Positions 41,488-49,970 of a stretch of 64,000 nt of DNA are shown in pieces. The first letter of the stretch is position 1, and the number at the start of each line of letters is the position of its first letter. The stretch is from an uncultured Acidimicrobiales bacterium (GTDB taxonomy: Bacteria; Actinomycetota; Acidimicrobiia; Acidimicrobiales; Bin134): assembly GCA_951813555.1 (NCBI GenBank), contig OX638344.1, positions 1,426,001 to 1,490,000 of the forward strand, written 5' to 3'. A program made the position numbers and the translations under genes. The notes under the pieces were generated by a model, which saw nothing but the letters and a program-made list of their open reading frames with translations, was not told where the DNA came from and ran no database searches.

Positions 41488-42183
41488 ATGCTCCCCCGCA
41501 TGCAGGTAGATATTCGTCATGCCCCCAGCTTTGCGGTCGCCCGTTGCACCCTGGGCGGGGGCGAACAGGTCAAGGTAGAGGCCGGTGCCATGTCGGCCCA
41601 TTCCTCCGGGATGTCGCTGGAGGCCAAGGTGGAGGGCGGCGTGCTCAAAGGGCTCAAACGGAGCGTCTTGGGCGGCGAGTCGCTGTTCGTGTCCACCTAC
41701 ACCGCCCCGGCGGAAGGCGGCTGGGTGGACATAGCCGCCAAGCTGCCCGGCGACCTTCGGGTGATCGAGCTGGACGGCTCGCAATCATGGATCATAGAGC
41801 GGGGCAACTGGCTGGCCTCTGATGCCTCGGTGGTGATGGACACCAAGTGGGGCGGATTCAAGTCGCTGGTCGGCGGCGAGGGCGGTTTCATGGCCCACGC
41901 CGAGGGCACCGGCAACGTGGTGGTGGCCTCCTACGGGGCCATCGACGTGATCTCGCTGGCCGCGGGCGAGACTGTGGTGGTGGATACGAGCCACATGCTG
42001 GCCTTCCCCGACAGCGTCAGCTACGAGCTGCGCCGGGCGGTGGAGGGCCGCTCGATCCAGTCGATGAAGTCGGGCGAGGGCTTCGTGTTCCACTTCACCG
42101 GCCCCGGCGACATTCTCACGCAGACCCGCAACCAGCAGCAGCTCATCGCCTGGATCAACACCGAGATCGGCTCTCGCGAATAA
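41488..42183 (+). CDS. AIM24/TIGR00266 family protein
   Basis: A 231-residue beta-rich protein of the AIM24-like family. Visible signatures are VEAGAMSAHSSGMSLEAKVEGG, GESLFVSTYTAP, GDLRVIELDG, VDTSHMLAFPDSVSYEL and the C-terminal GPGDILTQTRN. The fold is like tandem double-stranded beta helices; the function in bacteria is unknown, though mitochondrial Aim24 affects membrane organisation. Start fixed by a strong ribosome site. Its last bases (42161-42183, with stop) recur exactly 65 bp downstream. Confidence 0.9.
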   Translation: MLPRMQVDIRHAPSFAVARCTLGGGEQVKVEAGAMSAHSSGMSLEAKVEGGVLKGLKRSVLGGESLFVSTYTAPAEGGWVDIAAKLPGDLRVIELDGSQSWIIERGNWLASDASVVMDTKWGGFKSLVGGEGGFMAHAEGTGNVVVASYGAIDVISLAAGETVVVDTSHMLAFPDSVSYELRRAVEGRSIQSMKSGEGFVFHFTGPGDILTQTRNQQQLIAWINTEIGSRE

Positions 42184-42248
42184 CGCCAACTGGCGCTGCT
42201 TTCGATTTTGGACAAGGAGAGCCTGCCGAGATCGGCTCTCGCGAATAA
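42161..42248 (+). repeat. Perfect 23-bp direct repeat at the 3' end of the AIM24-like gene
   Basis: Bases 42161-42183 (CCGAGATCGGCTCTCGCGAA plus TAA) are repeated without change at 42226-42248. The first copy is the end of the coding region including its stop; the second is in the short gap before the convergent ferrochelatase gene. The 42 bp between copies do not match the sequence before the first copy, so it is not a simple tandem duplication. The gap also has a small palindrome CGCCAACTGGCG at 42184-42195. Confidence 0.8.
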
Positions 42249-42254
42249 TTCGGA

Positions 42255-43235
42255 CTAGCGCAGGCAGCAGTCTGCCGGGCAGGGCGTCGGCGGAGGGCCG
42301 AGCACCAGCTCGGCGATCATCTTGACGAACGCGGGGTGGGTGCCCACGGTGGACACTCGGGTGAACCGCAGTCCGAGTATGTTGGCCCGCTGGCGGGCCT
42401 CGGTGTCGAGGTCGTAGATCACCTCCATGTGGTCGGCCACGAAGCCGATCGGCACCACGATCACCGCGTCGGCTCCGCAATCGGCCAGCCGGTCCAACTC
42501 GTCGCCGATGTCAGGCCCGAGCCAGGGAACCTGGGGCGGGCCGCTGCGGCTCTGGTAGGCCAGCGACCACTGGCTCGCTCCGGTGCGGGCCGCCACCCGG
42601 CCGCAGGCCTCGTTGAGCTGGCCCACATAGGGGGCGGTGGCTGCCATGGTGTCGGGAATGCTGTGGGCGGTGAACACCACCGGGGCGTTCGGCTCTGTTT
42701 GGCGGGCCGCGGCCAGATGGTCGGCCATGGCCGCTAAGAAGCCCTCCTGGTCCCAGAACGGCGGCAGCTTGCGGATAGTCGGAGCATCGGGGCCGACCGC
42801 GTTCCGAGCCCGCTCGATGTCTTCGGAGTATTGGCGGCAGCCCGAGTAGGAGCCGAAGGCCGAGGTGACGAAACCGACCGCCCGGGAGATGCCGTCGTCG
42901 CGCATCTGGGCCACCGTGTCGGCCAGCATGGGCGACCAGTTCCGGTTGCCCCAGTACACCGGGAGTTCTACCCCCCGTTCAGCGAGCTTCTCGGCCAAGG
43001 CGGCAATCAAATCGCGGTTGCACTGGTTGATGGGGCTGACGCCGCCGAACAAGTGGTAGTGCTCGGCCACCGCGGCCAAACGTTCGTCGCCGATGCCCCG
43101 TCCCCGGGTCACGTTGCGCAGAAACGGCATCACGTCGTCGGGCCCCTCCGGCCCGCCGAACGACACGAGCAGGATCGCCTCGAACTCGGGGGCCGATCCG
43201 GGCTGGGCGGGATCGTTTGAAGGTGCAGTGGGCAT
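42255..43235 (-). CDS. hemH: Ferrochelatase (coproporphyrin ferrochelatase type)
   Basis: A 326-residue enzyme that inserts Fe2+ into a porphyrin; in actinobacteria the substrate is coproporphyrin III. The N-terminal LLVSFGGPEGPDDVMPFL, the HxxP catalytic VVFTAHSIPDTM, and the late VVPIGFVADHMEVIYDLD are visible. A Cys in GSYSGCRQYSEDI and three Cys at the C-terminus (CPADCC) match the ligands of the [2Fe-2S] cluster of actinobacterial enzymes. ATG 43235 is chosen; an in-frame ATG at 43301 would add 22 residues over the hairpin-containing gap. Confidence 0.93.
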   Translation of the reverse strand: MPTAPSNDPAQPGSAPEFEAILLVSFGGPEGPDDVMPFLRNVTRGRGIGDERLAAVAEHYHLFGGVSPINQCNRDLIAALAEKLAERGVELPVYWGNRNWSPMLADTVAQMRDDGISRAVGFVTSAFGSYSGCRQYSEDIERARNAVGPDAPTIRKLPPFWDQEGFLAAMADHLAAARQTEPNAPVVFTAHSIPDTMAATAPYVGQLNEACGRVAARTGASQWSLAYQSRSGPPQVPWLGPDIGDELDRLADCGADAVIVVPIGFVADHMEVIYDLDTEARQRANILGLRFTRVSTVGTHPAFVKMIAELVLGPPPTPCPADCCLR

Positions 43236-43265
43236 GGTCGGTAGGCTTTTGGGGGCGAGTAGGGG

Positions 43266-43282
43266 GCTTTGCCGTCCAAAGC
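43266..43282. promoter_or_regulatory. Small hairpin in the hemH/rpf divergent region
   Basis: GCTTTG and CAAAGC form a perfect 6-bp stem with a 5-nt loop. It lies in the 95-bp gap between divergent genes and could be an operator; no T-run follows, so it is not a terminator. Confidence 0.3.
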
Positions 43283-43330
43283 GATAGTGCGGTAAACCCA
43301 TTTCGAGGGTAGCCGAACTTGGGAGAGAGT

Positions 43331-44233
43331 TTGCGGGCTCAAGAACACAGTCGCTTGACGGTTCTTCTTGTCGTGGTGGTCGCCGCCTTGGCGGCCATCG
43401 GCGGAGTTGCTGTGGGACAATCCGACAGCGGTGACGAAGCCGCGCAGCCGGTCGCGGTTGAATCGGCGATTCCGGCGTGGCGTGATCTCGACCGGGCCCA
43501 AAGGGACTTGGAATTGGCCTTGGGGGCCCGCGATGCCGTGCAGGTGGCCATGGACCGCACGGTGGACGAACTGCACCTCGAGCTAGCCCGGCTAGACCAA
43601 CTCCACGACACCGATACCGGCAAACAGCTCCTCTTGGACGAGGCCGAGCAACTGGTGGTGCAGGAGTACGTATCGGGGGGAGACATCGAGGACTTGGTCT
43701 TCATTCTGGGGGTGACAGAGGCCACCGACGCCCTCTGGCGGAAAGCCCTGCTGTCGGAGGTTTCCGAGCTCGTTGACCAGGCCTTGGACGCGGTGGACGA
43801 CGTGCCGGGGGAGCGGGAGCGAACCGAGGCCCGTATTGGGCGGCTCAACGACGCCATCCCCTATCTGTACAGCCGCCTGTTCGATGCGGAGCAGTCGGTG
43901 GAAGCGGCCGAGTGGGTGGTGTACATCGCGGAGATCAACGACATGGCCGACCGCGAGCTGGTCCAGAACGGGTTTATCGAGCCGACTGAGCAGCAGTGGT
44001 ACAACCTGCGATTCTGCGAGTCCACCAACAACTACACCGCCGAAAGCGCCAACGGCCTCTTCTACGGGGCCTACCAGTTCGAACCCCGAACCTGGAGGAC
44101 CGTGGGCGGCACCGGGAACCCCGCCCATGCTCCCCCCGAAGAGCAGGATGCCCGCGCCCGTCTGCTCTATTCCCGCAGGGGCGACCAGCCATGGCCCCGT
44201 GATTACTGCGGTCGGTGGCTCCCCCGAAACTAG
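43331..44233 (+). CDS. Secreted Rpf-like transglycosylase
   Basis: A 300-residue exported protein. An N-terminal hydrophobic segment (TVLLVVVVAALAAIGGVAVG) is a signal peptide or anchor. Residues about 40-215 are helical, probably coiled coil. The C-terminal ~75 residues are a transglycosylase domain of resuscitation-promoting-factor type: WYNLRFCESTNNYTAE with catalytic-type Glu, GLFYGAYQFEPRTWRTVGG and paired Cys. It should cleave peptidoglycan glycan strands. The TTG at 43331 follows a GGGAGAGAG ribosome site; TTG 43319 lies before that site and is less likely. Confidence 0.85.
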   Translation: MRAQEHSRLTVLLVVVVAALAAIGGVAVGQSDSGDEAAQPVAVESAIPAWRDLDRAQRDLELALGARDAVQVAMDRTVDELHLELARLDQLHDTDTGKQLLLDEAEQLVVQEYVSGGDIEDLVFILGVTEATDALWRKALLSEVSELVDQALDAVDDVPGERERTEARIGRLNDAIPYLYSRLFDAEQSVEAAEWVVYIAEINDMADRELVQNGFIEPTEQQWYNLRFCESTNNYTAESANGLFYGAYQFEPRTWRTVGGTGNPAHAPPEEQDARARLLYSRRGDQPWPRDYCGRWLPRN

Positions 44234-44245
44234 GTTCGTGCATCA

Positions 44246-46168
44246 ATGAAGCTGTGGGTGGTGCTGTTCCTTGCCGACTGCGTGCTGGTTGGCATGGGGC
44301 TCACCTACCTGACGGGTCTGAAGTTCCGCATCGAGGAGCGGGTGGCCTACGGGGCGGTGGTCGGGTTCATGGCAGTCACCCTGGTGGGCTACGCCGCCAG
44401 CTGGGCTGTCGGCAGGTTGAGCGGACCGGTGGTAGTAGCGGCAGCTCTGGTTGCCACCGCGATTTCAGCCACCGGTTGGCGTACGGGCATTGCGCAGATC
44501 GGCGCCGAGTGCCGCGATTTCCGGCGCCGGCTGATGCGGCCCATCTCCCGTCCGGAGAACCCGGCGCCCCTTCTCATACTGACCGCTCCGGCCTGGGCGA
44601 TCACCACCTGGATCTTGAACCAGGCCTATCTGCCCAACGGCTCTGGCGGTGTGCTGGCCGGCCACCTCTCGTCGTGGACCGACTGGCAAGCCCATTTGAC
44701 CTATGCCTCGTCGTTCGCCCACGCCGAGAACTTCCCACCCGAGCTGCCCACCGCCTTCGGCGTCGACCGGCTGCCCTATCACTTTGGCATCGACTTCTTC
44801 GCCGCCATGCTCGACCGGGCCGGTTTGAGCGCCTTCGGCGGCTTGGAGGTGTCGTCAGGCTATCTGGCGTTCGCCTTTGTGCCTGTGCTGTACCTGGTGG
44901 GAGCGAGGCTGTTCTCCAGCCGGGCGGTGGGGGTTATCGCGGTGCTGGTATTCACCCTGTTCGGCGGGCTGGGATGGCTCCGGTTCTTCGGCGACGTGGC
45001 CGACGGGGGTTGGAGCGTCGTCTGGGACCTGCCCACCGACTACACCCGCCACCACGCGGGCAACATCTTGATGGAGAACGCGGTCACCGGGAATCTGTTT
45101 CCCCAGCGGCCGACGCTGGCCGGGTTCTCCATGCTGCTGATTGTGGTTGTGCTCCTGCGGGAGGCCCACAAATCGGGATCGCGCCGGCTGTTCGCCGCCG
45201 CCGGGGTGGTCGTGGGGCTGATGCCGATATTCCACGTGTACTCCTTCGGGGTGGCGTTGGGTTTGGGCTTGATCTGGGCGGTGCTGGACCGCCGCTGGCA
45301 ATGGATTCTGTTCGCGATACCGGCACTGGCGTTCTCGCTGCCCGCGGCCTTGTGGATCGAGCCGCTGAACACCGAGATCGTGGTGGAGACTTGGGTGAAC
45401 GGTCTCTGGATGCAGCCGCCCAACTATTCCGTCGACCAGGACAACCCCCTCACTTTCTGGTGGCGCAACGCCGGCGTGTTCTTGGTGTTGATGCTGGCGG
45501 CGCAGATGTGGAAGGGCACGATGCCGCGAGTTCTGCTGTGGGGATCGATCCCGGTGTGGCTGTGGCTCATCGTTCCCAACTTCGTGCGGGTGGCCCCATC
45601 CCATCCTTGGAACAACACCCACTGGTTCGTCCCGGTGATTCTGCTGGGGTCGCTGTTGGTAGCTGCGGTGCTGGTGAGATTGGCCTCCATCGGGTGGCTG
45701 GGGATGGTGGGGGCGGTGCTGTTGTTCTTCTTCCTCACCTTCGCCGGTGCGCTCGACGTCTGGAAGGCAGTCGACCCCGAGGTGAACGTGTGGCCCCATC
45801 CGATTGCCTCGGGCGACGGTGTGGCCGCCGGTGAGTGGGCCCGAGATGCGACGCCGCCGGACAGCGTGTTTCTGATCGGCTTCGAGCACACCCATCCGGT
45901 TCCGGCCCTTAGCGGCCGGCAGACGGTGGTGGGATTCGCCGGCTGGATCAACGACCTCGGCGTTACCGACTGGCCGGTGCGCCATCAGCAGGCCCGTACC
46001 ATGTTGGGCGGATTCGAGGGCACCGAGGAGCTATTGAGTGCTTATGGGGTGGACTACGTGGTGGTCGGACCGATCGAGCGGCGGGTCGGGGTGAGCGAGG
46101 TGTATTGGGCGTCTCGCGGGGCGCTGGCGTTTGCCCAGGGCGAGTACGCGATTTATGAAGTGCGCTGA
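44246..46168 (+). CDS. Polytopic membrane protein, probable GT-C glycosyltransferase
   Basis: A 640-residue protein with about 12 hydrophobic segments and a soluble C-terminal part from about residue 510. A conserved-looking luminal region (WTDWQAHLTYASSF, DRLPYHFGIDF) near the N-terminal third carries the Asp/His residues usual in GT-C enzymes. The soluble end (ARDATPPDSVFLIGFEHTHPVP, LLSAYGVDYVVVGP) is typical of uncharacterised GT-C/DUF2298-like proteins. It would use a polyprenyl-phosphate sugar to modify a lipid or protein outside the membrane. The next gene is another GT-C relative on the same strand, 30 bp on. I do not recognise a named family. Confidence 0.7.
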   Translation: MKLWVVLFLADCVLVGMGLTYLTGLKFRIEERVAYGAVVGFMAVTLVGYAASWAVGRLSGPVVVAAALVATAISATGWRTGIAQIGAECRDFRRRLMRPISRPENPAPLLILTAPAWAITTWILNQAYLPNGSGGVLAGHLSSWTDWQAHLTYASSFAHAENFPPELPTAFGVDRLPYHFGIDFFAAMLDRAGLSAFGGLEVSSGYLAFAFVPVLYLVGARLFSSRAVGVIAVLVFTLFGGLGWLRFFGDVADGGWSVVWDLPTDYTRHHAGNILMENAVTGNLFPQRPTLAGFSMLLIVVVLLREAHKSGSRRLFAAAGVVVGLMPIFHVYSFGVALGLGLIWAVLDRRWQWILFAIPALAFSLPAALWIEPLNTEIVVETWVNGLWMQPPNYSVDQDNPLTFWWRNAGVFLVLMLAAQMWKGTMPRVLLWGSIPVWLWLIVPNFVRVAPSHPWNNTHWFVPVILLGSLLVAAVLVRLASIGWLGMVGAVLLFFFLTFAGALDVWKAVDPEVNVWPHPIASGDGVAAGEWARDATPPDSVFLIGFEHTHPVPALSGRQTVVGFAGWINDLGVTDWPVRHQQARTMLGGFEGTEELLSAYGVDYVVVGPIERRVGVSEVYWASRGALAFAQGEYAIYEVR

Positions 46169-46198
46169 GCAGTGCGAGCGATGAAACGCGGGAGAGAG

Positions 46199-48025
46199 AT
46201 GGCATTGGACAACTGGAGCCCGCTGGAGTTCTGGCGCCGTCGCCCGGAGACGGCGCTGGCCATCGCGCTGGGGGCAATGGCGGTGGCCGGGCTGGTGCTG
46301 CGGCTCGTCGAGCTGGCCGACCGTCCGCTGCATCACGACGAGAGCATCGATGCCTGGTACTCGTGGAAGTTCTTGGAGGGCACCTACGAGGGCTACGACC
46401 CGGTGTACCACGGGCCACTGCGCTTCTATCTGACCGCGGCGTTCTTCTGGGTGTTCGGGGAGTCGCACACCACCGCCCGCATGGTGGCCGTGTTGGCCGG
46501 GGTGGGGATGATCGTGCTGCCGTGGTTCTTGCGCCGGTCTCTCGGCCCGGCGGTGACGCTGGCCGCCTCTGCGGTGCTGGCGTTCAGCCCGATAGCCCTC
46601 TACATGACTCGCTTGGGCCGGGAAGACTCGCTCACTGCGTTCATCACGCTGGCCATGATGGTGGTGATCTTCAGATATCTGGACCGCCCCCGGCTGCTGC
46701 TGGCTGTGCTTATCGGGTTCTTGCTGGCCGCGGGCTTCGCGGTCAAAGAGACCACGTTCATTGTTGTGTTCATCTTCGGCGGCTTCTTGTTGGCCCTTTT
46801 GGGCGAACAGGCAGTCTCAGCAAACAGCGAGGGGAGTGCCAAGAGCCCGCGCAACGGGCTCGCCGGGTGGTCTTGGATGTTGCCCGCCGGGCTGGTCCCC
46901 ATGGGCATCGCCTTCGGGGTCAGCGCCTACTACGAGGCGGAGGTCTTCCTCACCCTGGGCGTCTACGGGGTGATCATGGTGATGTTCATCCTCATGAAGG
47001 CCAGCCCCCAGTCGATATGGGAGCTGCCGGTGGTGCGAGCCGCTCGGGGCGTGCCCGGATGGGGGTGGGCGCTGGCCGCCGCGGTGTTCCTGTTCTTCTT
47101 CGCCCTCTGGTTCACGGTCTTTTTCACCAACTCGGAAGGCTTCGCCGACGGCTTCACCGAGGGGATCACCTACTGGCGTGGCGAACAGGACACCAACCGG
47201 GGCAGCGAGCCGTGGCACTACTACCTGTACACCATCCCGCTTTATGAGTATCTGGTGTGCATCTTGGCGGTGATCGGGGCGGTTCACGTGTTCCGCAATC
47301 CCACTTTTGTAGGCAAGTTCATGGTTTGGACTGCGGTGGCCAGTTGGTTCTCATACTCCTGGGCCAGCGAGCGGTTCCCCTGGCTGGCACTTCACATCCT
47401 GGTGCCGATGGCCTTCTTGGCTGGCTACGGCGTCCAGGTGCTGTGGCGGAGGAGGAGAAAGGCGTGGATGCTTCCGGTTTGGCTGGTTCTGGCCGGGCTG
47501 TTGGCCAGCACGCTGTTCGTCACCTGGAGATCCAACTATGTGAACCAGCGCGACCCCCGAGAGCTCTTGACCCAGGTTCACACCACCGATGACTACCTCG
47601 ACACCGTGCACCGCATCGAGGCGCTCAATACCTACAGCAAGTCCGTCGGCGAGGGGCCGGTGACGGTGGCGGTGGACACCGCCATCTCGGTGCCCAACTT
47701 GTGGTACTTCCGCAACTACGAGGCCCTCGTATGGACCGACAGCGTCTCGGCGCAGCACGCCTCCGCCGACTTCGTGCTCAGCCTTCCCGAGAGCGGCATC
47801 ACCGGGGTTGCTCCCGATCTGGCCGACCACCAGGCAACCCGCATGCCGCTGCGGGACTGGTGGGCACCCCAATTCGAGTCGTATCACGACGGCTGGTTCT
47901 CTGGTTGGGGCAACTGGCTGGTTGACCGGGAGGTGTGGAACGAAGGCACGCTGGGCAGCACCGACTTCGACCTCTCAGTGAGCCCTCGGGCCCTTTATCT
48001 AGAGGCTCGAATGGGCGGGGGCTAG
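46199..48025 (+). CDS. Agl23-like (TIGR03663-type) GT-C membrane protein
   Basis: A 608-residue multi-spanning protein. The first periplasmic loop reads RPLHHDESIDAWYSWKFLEG and YDPVYHGPLRFYLTAAFFW, the hallmark of the family called flippase-activity-associated protein Agl23, found mainly in haloarchaea and some Chloroflexi; the DE pair is the GT-C catalytic-type motif. A second conserved loop includes YYLYTIPLYEYLVC. Role in archaea is linked to N-glycosylation loci, but biochemical function is not settled. ATG 46199 follows GGGAGAG; GTG 46172 and ATG 46181 are in-frame alternatives. Confidence 0.8.
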   Translation: MALDNWSPLEFWRRRPETALAIALGAMAVAGLVLRLVELADRPLHHDESIDAWYSWKFLEGTYEGYDPVYHGPLRFYLTAAFFWVFGESHTTARMVAVLAGVGMIVLPWFLRRSLGPAVTLAASAVLAFSPIALYMTRLGREDSLTAFITLAMMVVIFRYLDRPRLLLAVLIGFLLAAGFAVKETTFIVVFIFGGFLLALLGEQAVSANSEGSAKSPRNGLAGWSWMLPAGLVPMGIAFGVSAYYEAEVFLTLGVYGVIMVMFILMKASPQSIWELPVVRAARGVPGWGWALAAAVFLFFFALWFTVFFTNSEGFADGFTEGITYWRGEQDTNRGSEPWHYYLYTIPLYEYLVCILAVIGAVHVFRNPTFVGKFMVWTAVASWFSYSWASERFPWLALHILVPMAFLAGYGVQVLWRRRRKAWMLPVWLVLAGLLASTLFVTWRSNYVNQRDPRELLTQVHTTDDYLDTVHRIEALNTYSKSVGEGPVTVAVDTAISVPNLWYFRNYEALVWTDSVSAQHASADFVLSLPESGITGVAPDLADHQATRMPLRDWWAPQFESYHDGWFSGWGNWLVDREVWNEGTLGSTDFDLSVSPRALYLEARMGGG

Positions 48026-48039
48026 CTGCTCTCTGGCGG

Positions 48040-48381
48040 TCACTGACCGCCCAGGAGTCGGTTGAGCACGCGGCCCACCGGGCCGGGCTTGGAGGGCTCG
48101 TATCCCTCGGGCACCAGTTGGGGGGCGCAGTCGGCGAGCGCGGCAATCACCTGGGCCGGGGTGGGGTTCACCATCGAGGTGTCACCCACCATCACGGTGG
48201 GCACCGTCTCGTTGCCGTTGGCCACCGAGCGGACGAAGGCGGCCGCTGCTGGGTCCTCCCAGATGTTGTGCATTTCCATGGGCACGTCGAGCTTGTCCAT
48301 TTCCCGGTGCAAGTGGGCGCAGAACCAGCATCCCGGCCGCCAATAAAACGTAACGGCCTCCACCGGGGCCTCGGCGTTCAC
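48040..48381 (-). CDS. Glutaredoxin/mycoredoxin-like protein
   Basis: A 113-residue thioredoxin-fold protein. The active site is FYWRPGCWFCAHL (CxxC), followed by NIWEDPAAAAFVRSVANGNETVPTV with the cis-Pro TVP motif. The pattern matches actinobacterial mycoredoxin, which reduces mycothiol-protein mixed disulfides. About 30 residues after the fold are an extra tail. GTG 48381 overlaps the stop of the mycothiol-dependent enzyme gene, a link that supports a mycothiol role. Confidence 0.87.
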   Translation of the reverse strand: MNAEAPVEAVTFYWRPGCWFCAHLHREMDKLDVPMEMHNIWEDPAAAAFVRSVANGNETVPTVMVGDTSMVNPTPAQVIAALADCAPQLVPEGYEPSKPGPVGRVLNRLLGGQ

Positions 48382-49175
48382 GAAACGTAGGGCAGGGCCA
48401 AAATCACCCGTTCGCCCAGATCAATGTCGCCGGCGACGGTCACCAGTCCGCCTGCCAGTGCACCGGCGGGATCGGTGCGGCCGCAGCACAGCGCGTTGTA
48501 GGTGTCAATGTCGGCGGTCACGGTGGCGGTGGGGTTGTCGGCTGGCGCTGACGGCTTGGCCCGGCCGTCGGTGACGGCCACGCCCCGGGGCCCGTCGGCG
48601 TCGCCGTCGATGTCAAACACCACGGTGCTGCCTTCGGGAGCGCCGGCCTTCTTGCCCACCACAAAACCCATGTTGCGGGTGTGCCAGTCGAGACAATGCT
48701 GCACCACCGGGCCGCTCAGGTGGCCAGGAATGCCCAGCGCCCGGCGCATGTCCTGCTCGTGGGCCCAGCAGTCGAACACTCGGATGTGCATGAAGGTTCG
48801 GTAAGGGGCATCGCCGATGGGGGTGAAGCCCACCTCGTCCCATTTCTCCTCGGGCAAACCCCGCAGCATTTCCAGCCGCCGGGCGCATATGTCGTTCATC
48901 TCGGCCAGCACCTCTGCGCCAGGCCGGGACCGGCGGGGCGCGATCTGGCCCTCGTTGAAGGCGGCGATGCCCTCTAGGCCGCCCTCGGTGGCGGGGGGCT
49001 CGGGATTCTCCCCGGCCAGCATCAGCTCGAGGCCGGTGATGTGGCTCACCTGGTCCCGCACCGACCAACCAGGGCACTCAGTGGGAGTGTTCCACTGCTC
49101 TTCGCTCAAGTCGGCGCCCAATCGGGCGATCGACCCCCACACCGACTCCAGAAGTTCGATAACCGGGTCGCTCAT
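48378..49175 (-). CDS. Maleylpyruvate-isomerase family mycothiol-dependent (DinB-like) enzyme
   Basis: A 265-residue protein with an N-terminal DinB four-helix domain: ECPGWSVRDQVSHITGLE and FDCWAHEQDMRRALG supply the metal-binding His residues. The C-terminal part (from about 165) has the SCP-like GSTVVFDIDGDADGP pattern. Such enzymes use mycothiol as cofactor or cosubstrate. Its presence, with the mycoredoxin-like gene overlapping, is good evidence that the organism makes mycothiol. Substrate unknown. Confidence 0.88.
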   Translation of the reverse strand: MSDPVIELLESVWGSIARLGADLSEEQWNTPTECPGWSVRDQVSHITGLELMLAGENPEPPATEGGLEGIAAFNEGQIAPRRSRPGAEVLAEMNDICARRLEMLRGLPEEKWDEVGFTPIGDAPYRTFMHIRVFDCWAHEQDMRRALGIPGHLSGPVVQHCLDWHTRNMGFVVGKKAGAPEGSTVVFDIDGDADGPRGVAVTDGRAKPSAPADNPTATVTADIDTYNALCCGRTDPAGALAGGLVTVAGDIDLGERVILALPYVS

Positions 49176-49209
49176 GATTGCAATCCTCCTGTGCTCGACC
49201 AGTCGCCCA

Positions 49210-49926
49210 TCAATCCAACCCGACGGTGAACGACCGAGTGTCGTGGTCGAGCATTTCCCGAACCGACTCGGCTACCGGTCCGCGGATCACGCGCCGGGTG
49301 CCAGCGAAGGCCTTCAATGCCAGTCCCTCGGCCAGCCCGGCCGCTTCGGATATGGCGGCCTCTTCGAGCTCATCGGCCGGAACGACCCAGTCCAAATAGC
49401 CGACTTCGGCTGCCTCAGACGGGGAATACAGCCGGGCCAGCAGCACCGAGGAATGGACATGGCGAGGCGATAGCCGATCGCGGGCCAGCGTGACCACCGA
49501 CGCAGGCAGCACCATGCCGATGGCGGTCTCGTTGAGGCCGATCTTGGCGGGCTCGTCGGCGCCGATGCGCACATCGCAGCACATCAGCCAGATGGCGCCG
49601 GCAGCAAAAGCGTGGCCCGTGCAGGCGGCCACCACTGGGATGGGGAACTCGTAGAGCCGCACGAACAGGTCCATGCCCGCCCGGAACAGGTTGCTGGCCG
49701 CCTCGGGGCCCGACTGCATCACCTTCAAATCGAAGCCGGCGGTGAATTTGCCGGGCCGGCCTGCCATCACCACCGCCCTGGCCTGTTGCTCGGCCCGGTC
49801 CAGGCAGTCGTGCAGGGCGGCGATCACTTCGTGGGTCAAGACGTTGACTTTGCCGTCATCGAGGCGGACGGTGGCCACGTCGCCGGTCAGTCCATAGCTG
49901 ACTGAGGGGCACGATGTCTCGGGCAT
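49210..49926 (-). CDS. Enoyl-CoA hydratase/isomerase family protein
   Basis: A 238-residue crotonase-fold protein. The oxyanion regions are GKFTAGFDLKVMQSG and TGHAFAAGAIWLMCCDVRIG. It lacks the usual second catalytic Glu in an obvious place, and its length is slightly short, so the exact reaction is uncertain. ATG 49926 gives the conserved start (SVSYGLTGDVATVRLDDGK); an in-frame ATG at 49965 would add 13 low-complexity residues. Divergent from the ABC gene by 44 bp. Confidence 0.83.
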   Translation of the reverse strand: MPETSCPSVSYGLTGDVATVRLDDGKVNVLTHEVIAALHDCLDRAEQQARAVVMAGRPGKFTAGFDLKVMQSGPEAASNLFRAGMDLFVRLYEFPIPVVAACTGHAFAAGAIWLMCCDVRIGADEPAKIGLNETAIGMVLPASVVTLARDRLSPRHVHSSVLLARLYSPSEAAEVGYLDWVVPADELEEAAISEAAGLAEGLALKAFAGTRRVIRGPVAESVREMLDHDTRSFTVGLD

Positions 49927-49970
49927 GGGCGATGAGGATATCGCGGTGCTCATCGGTAGCATCATTAGTC

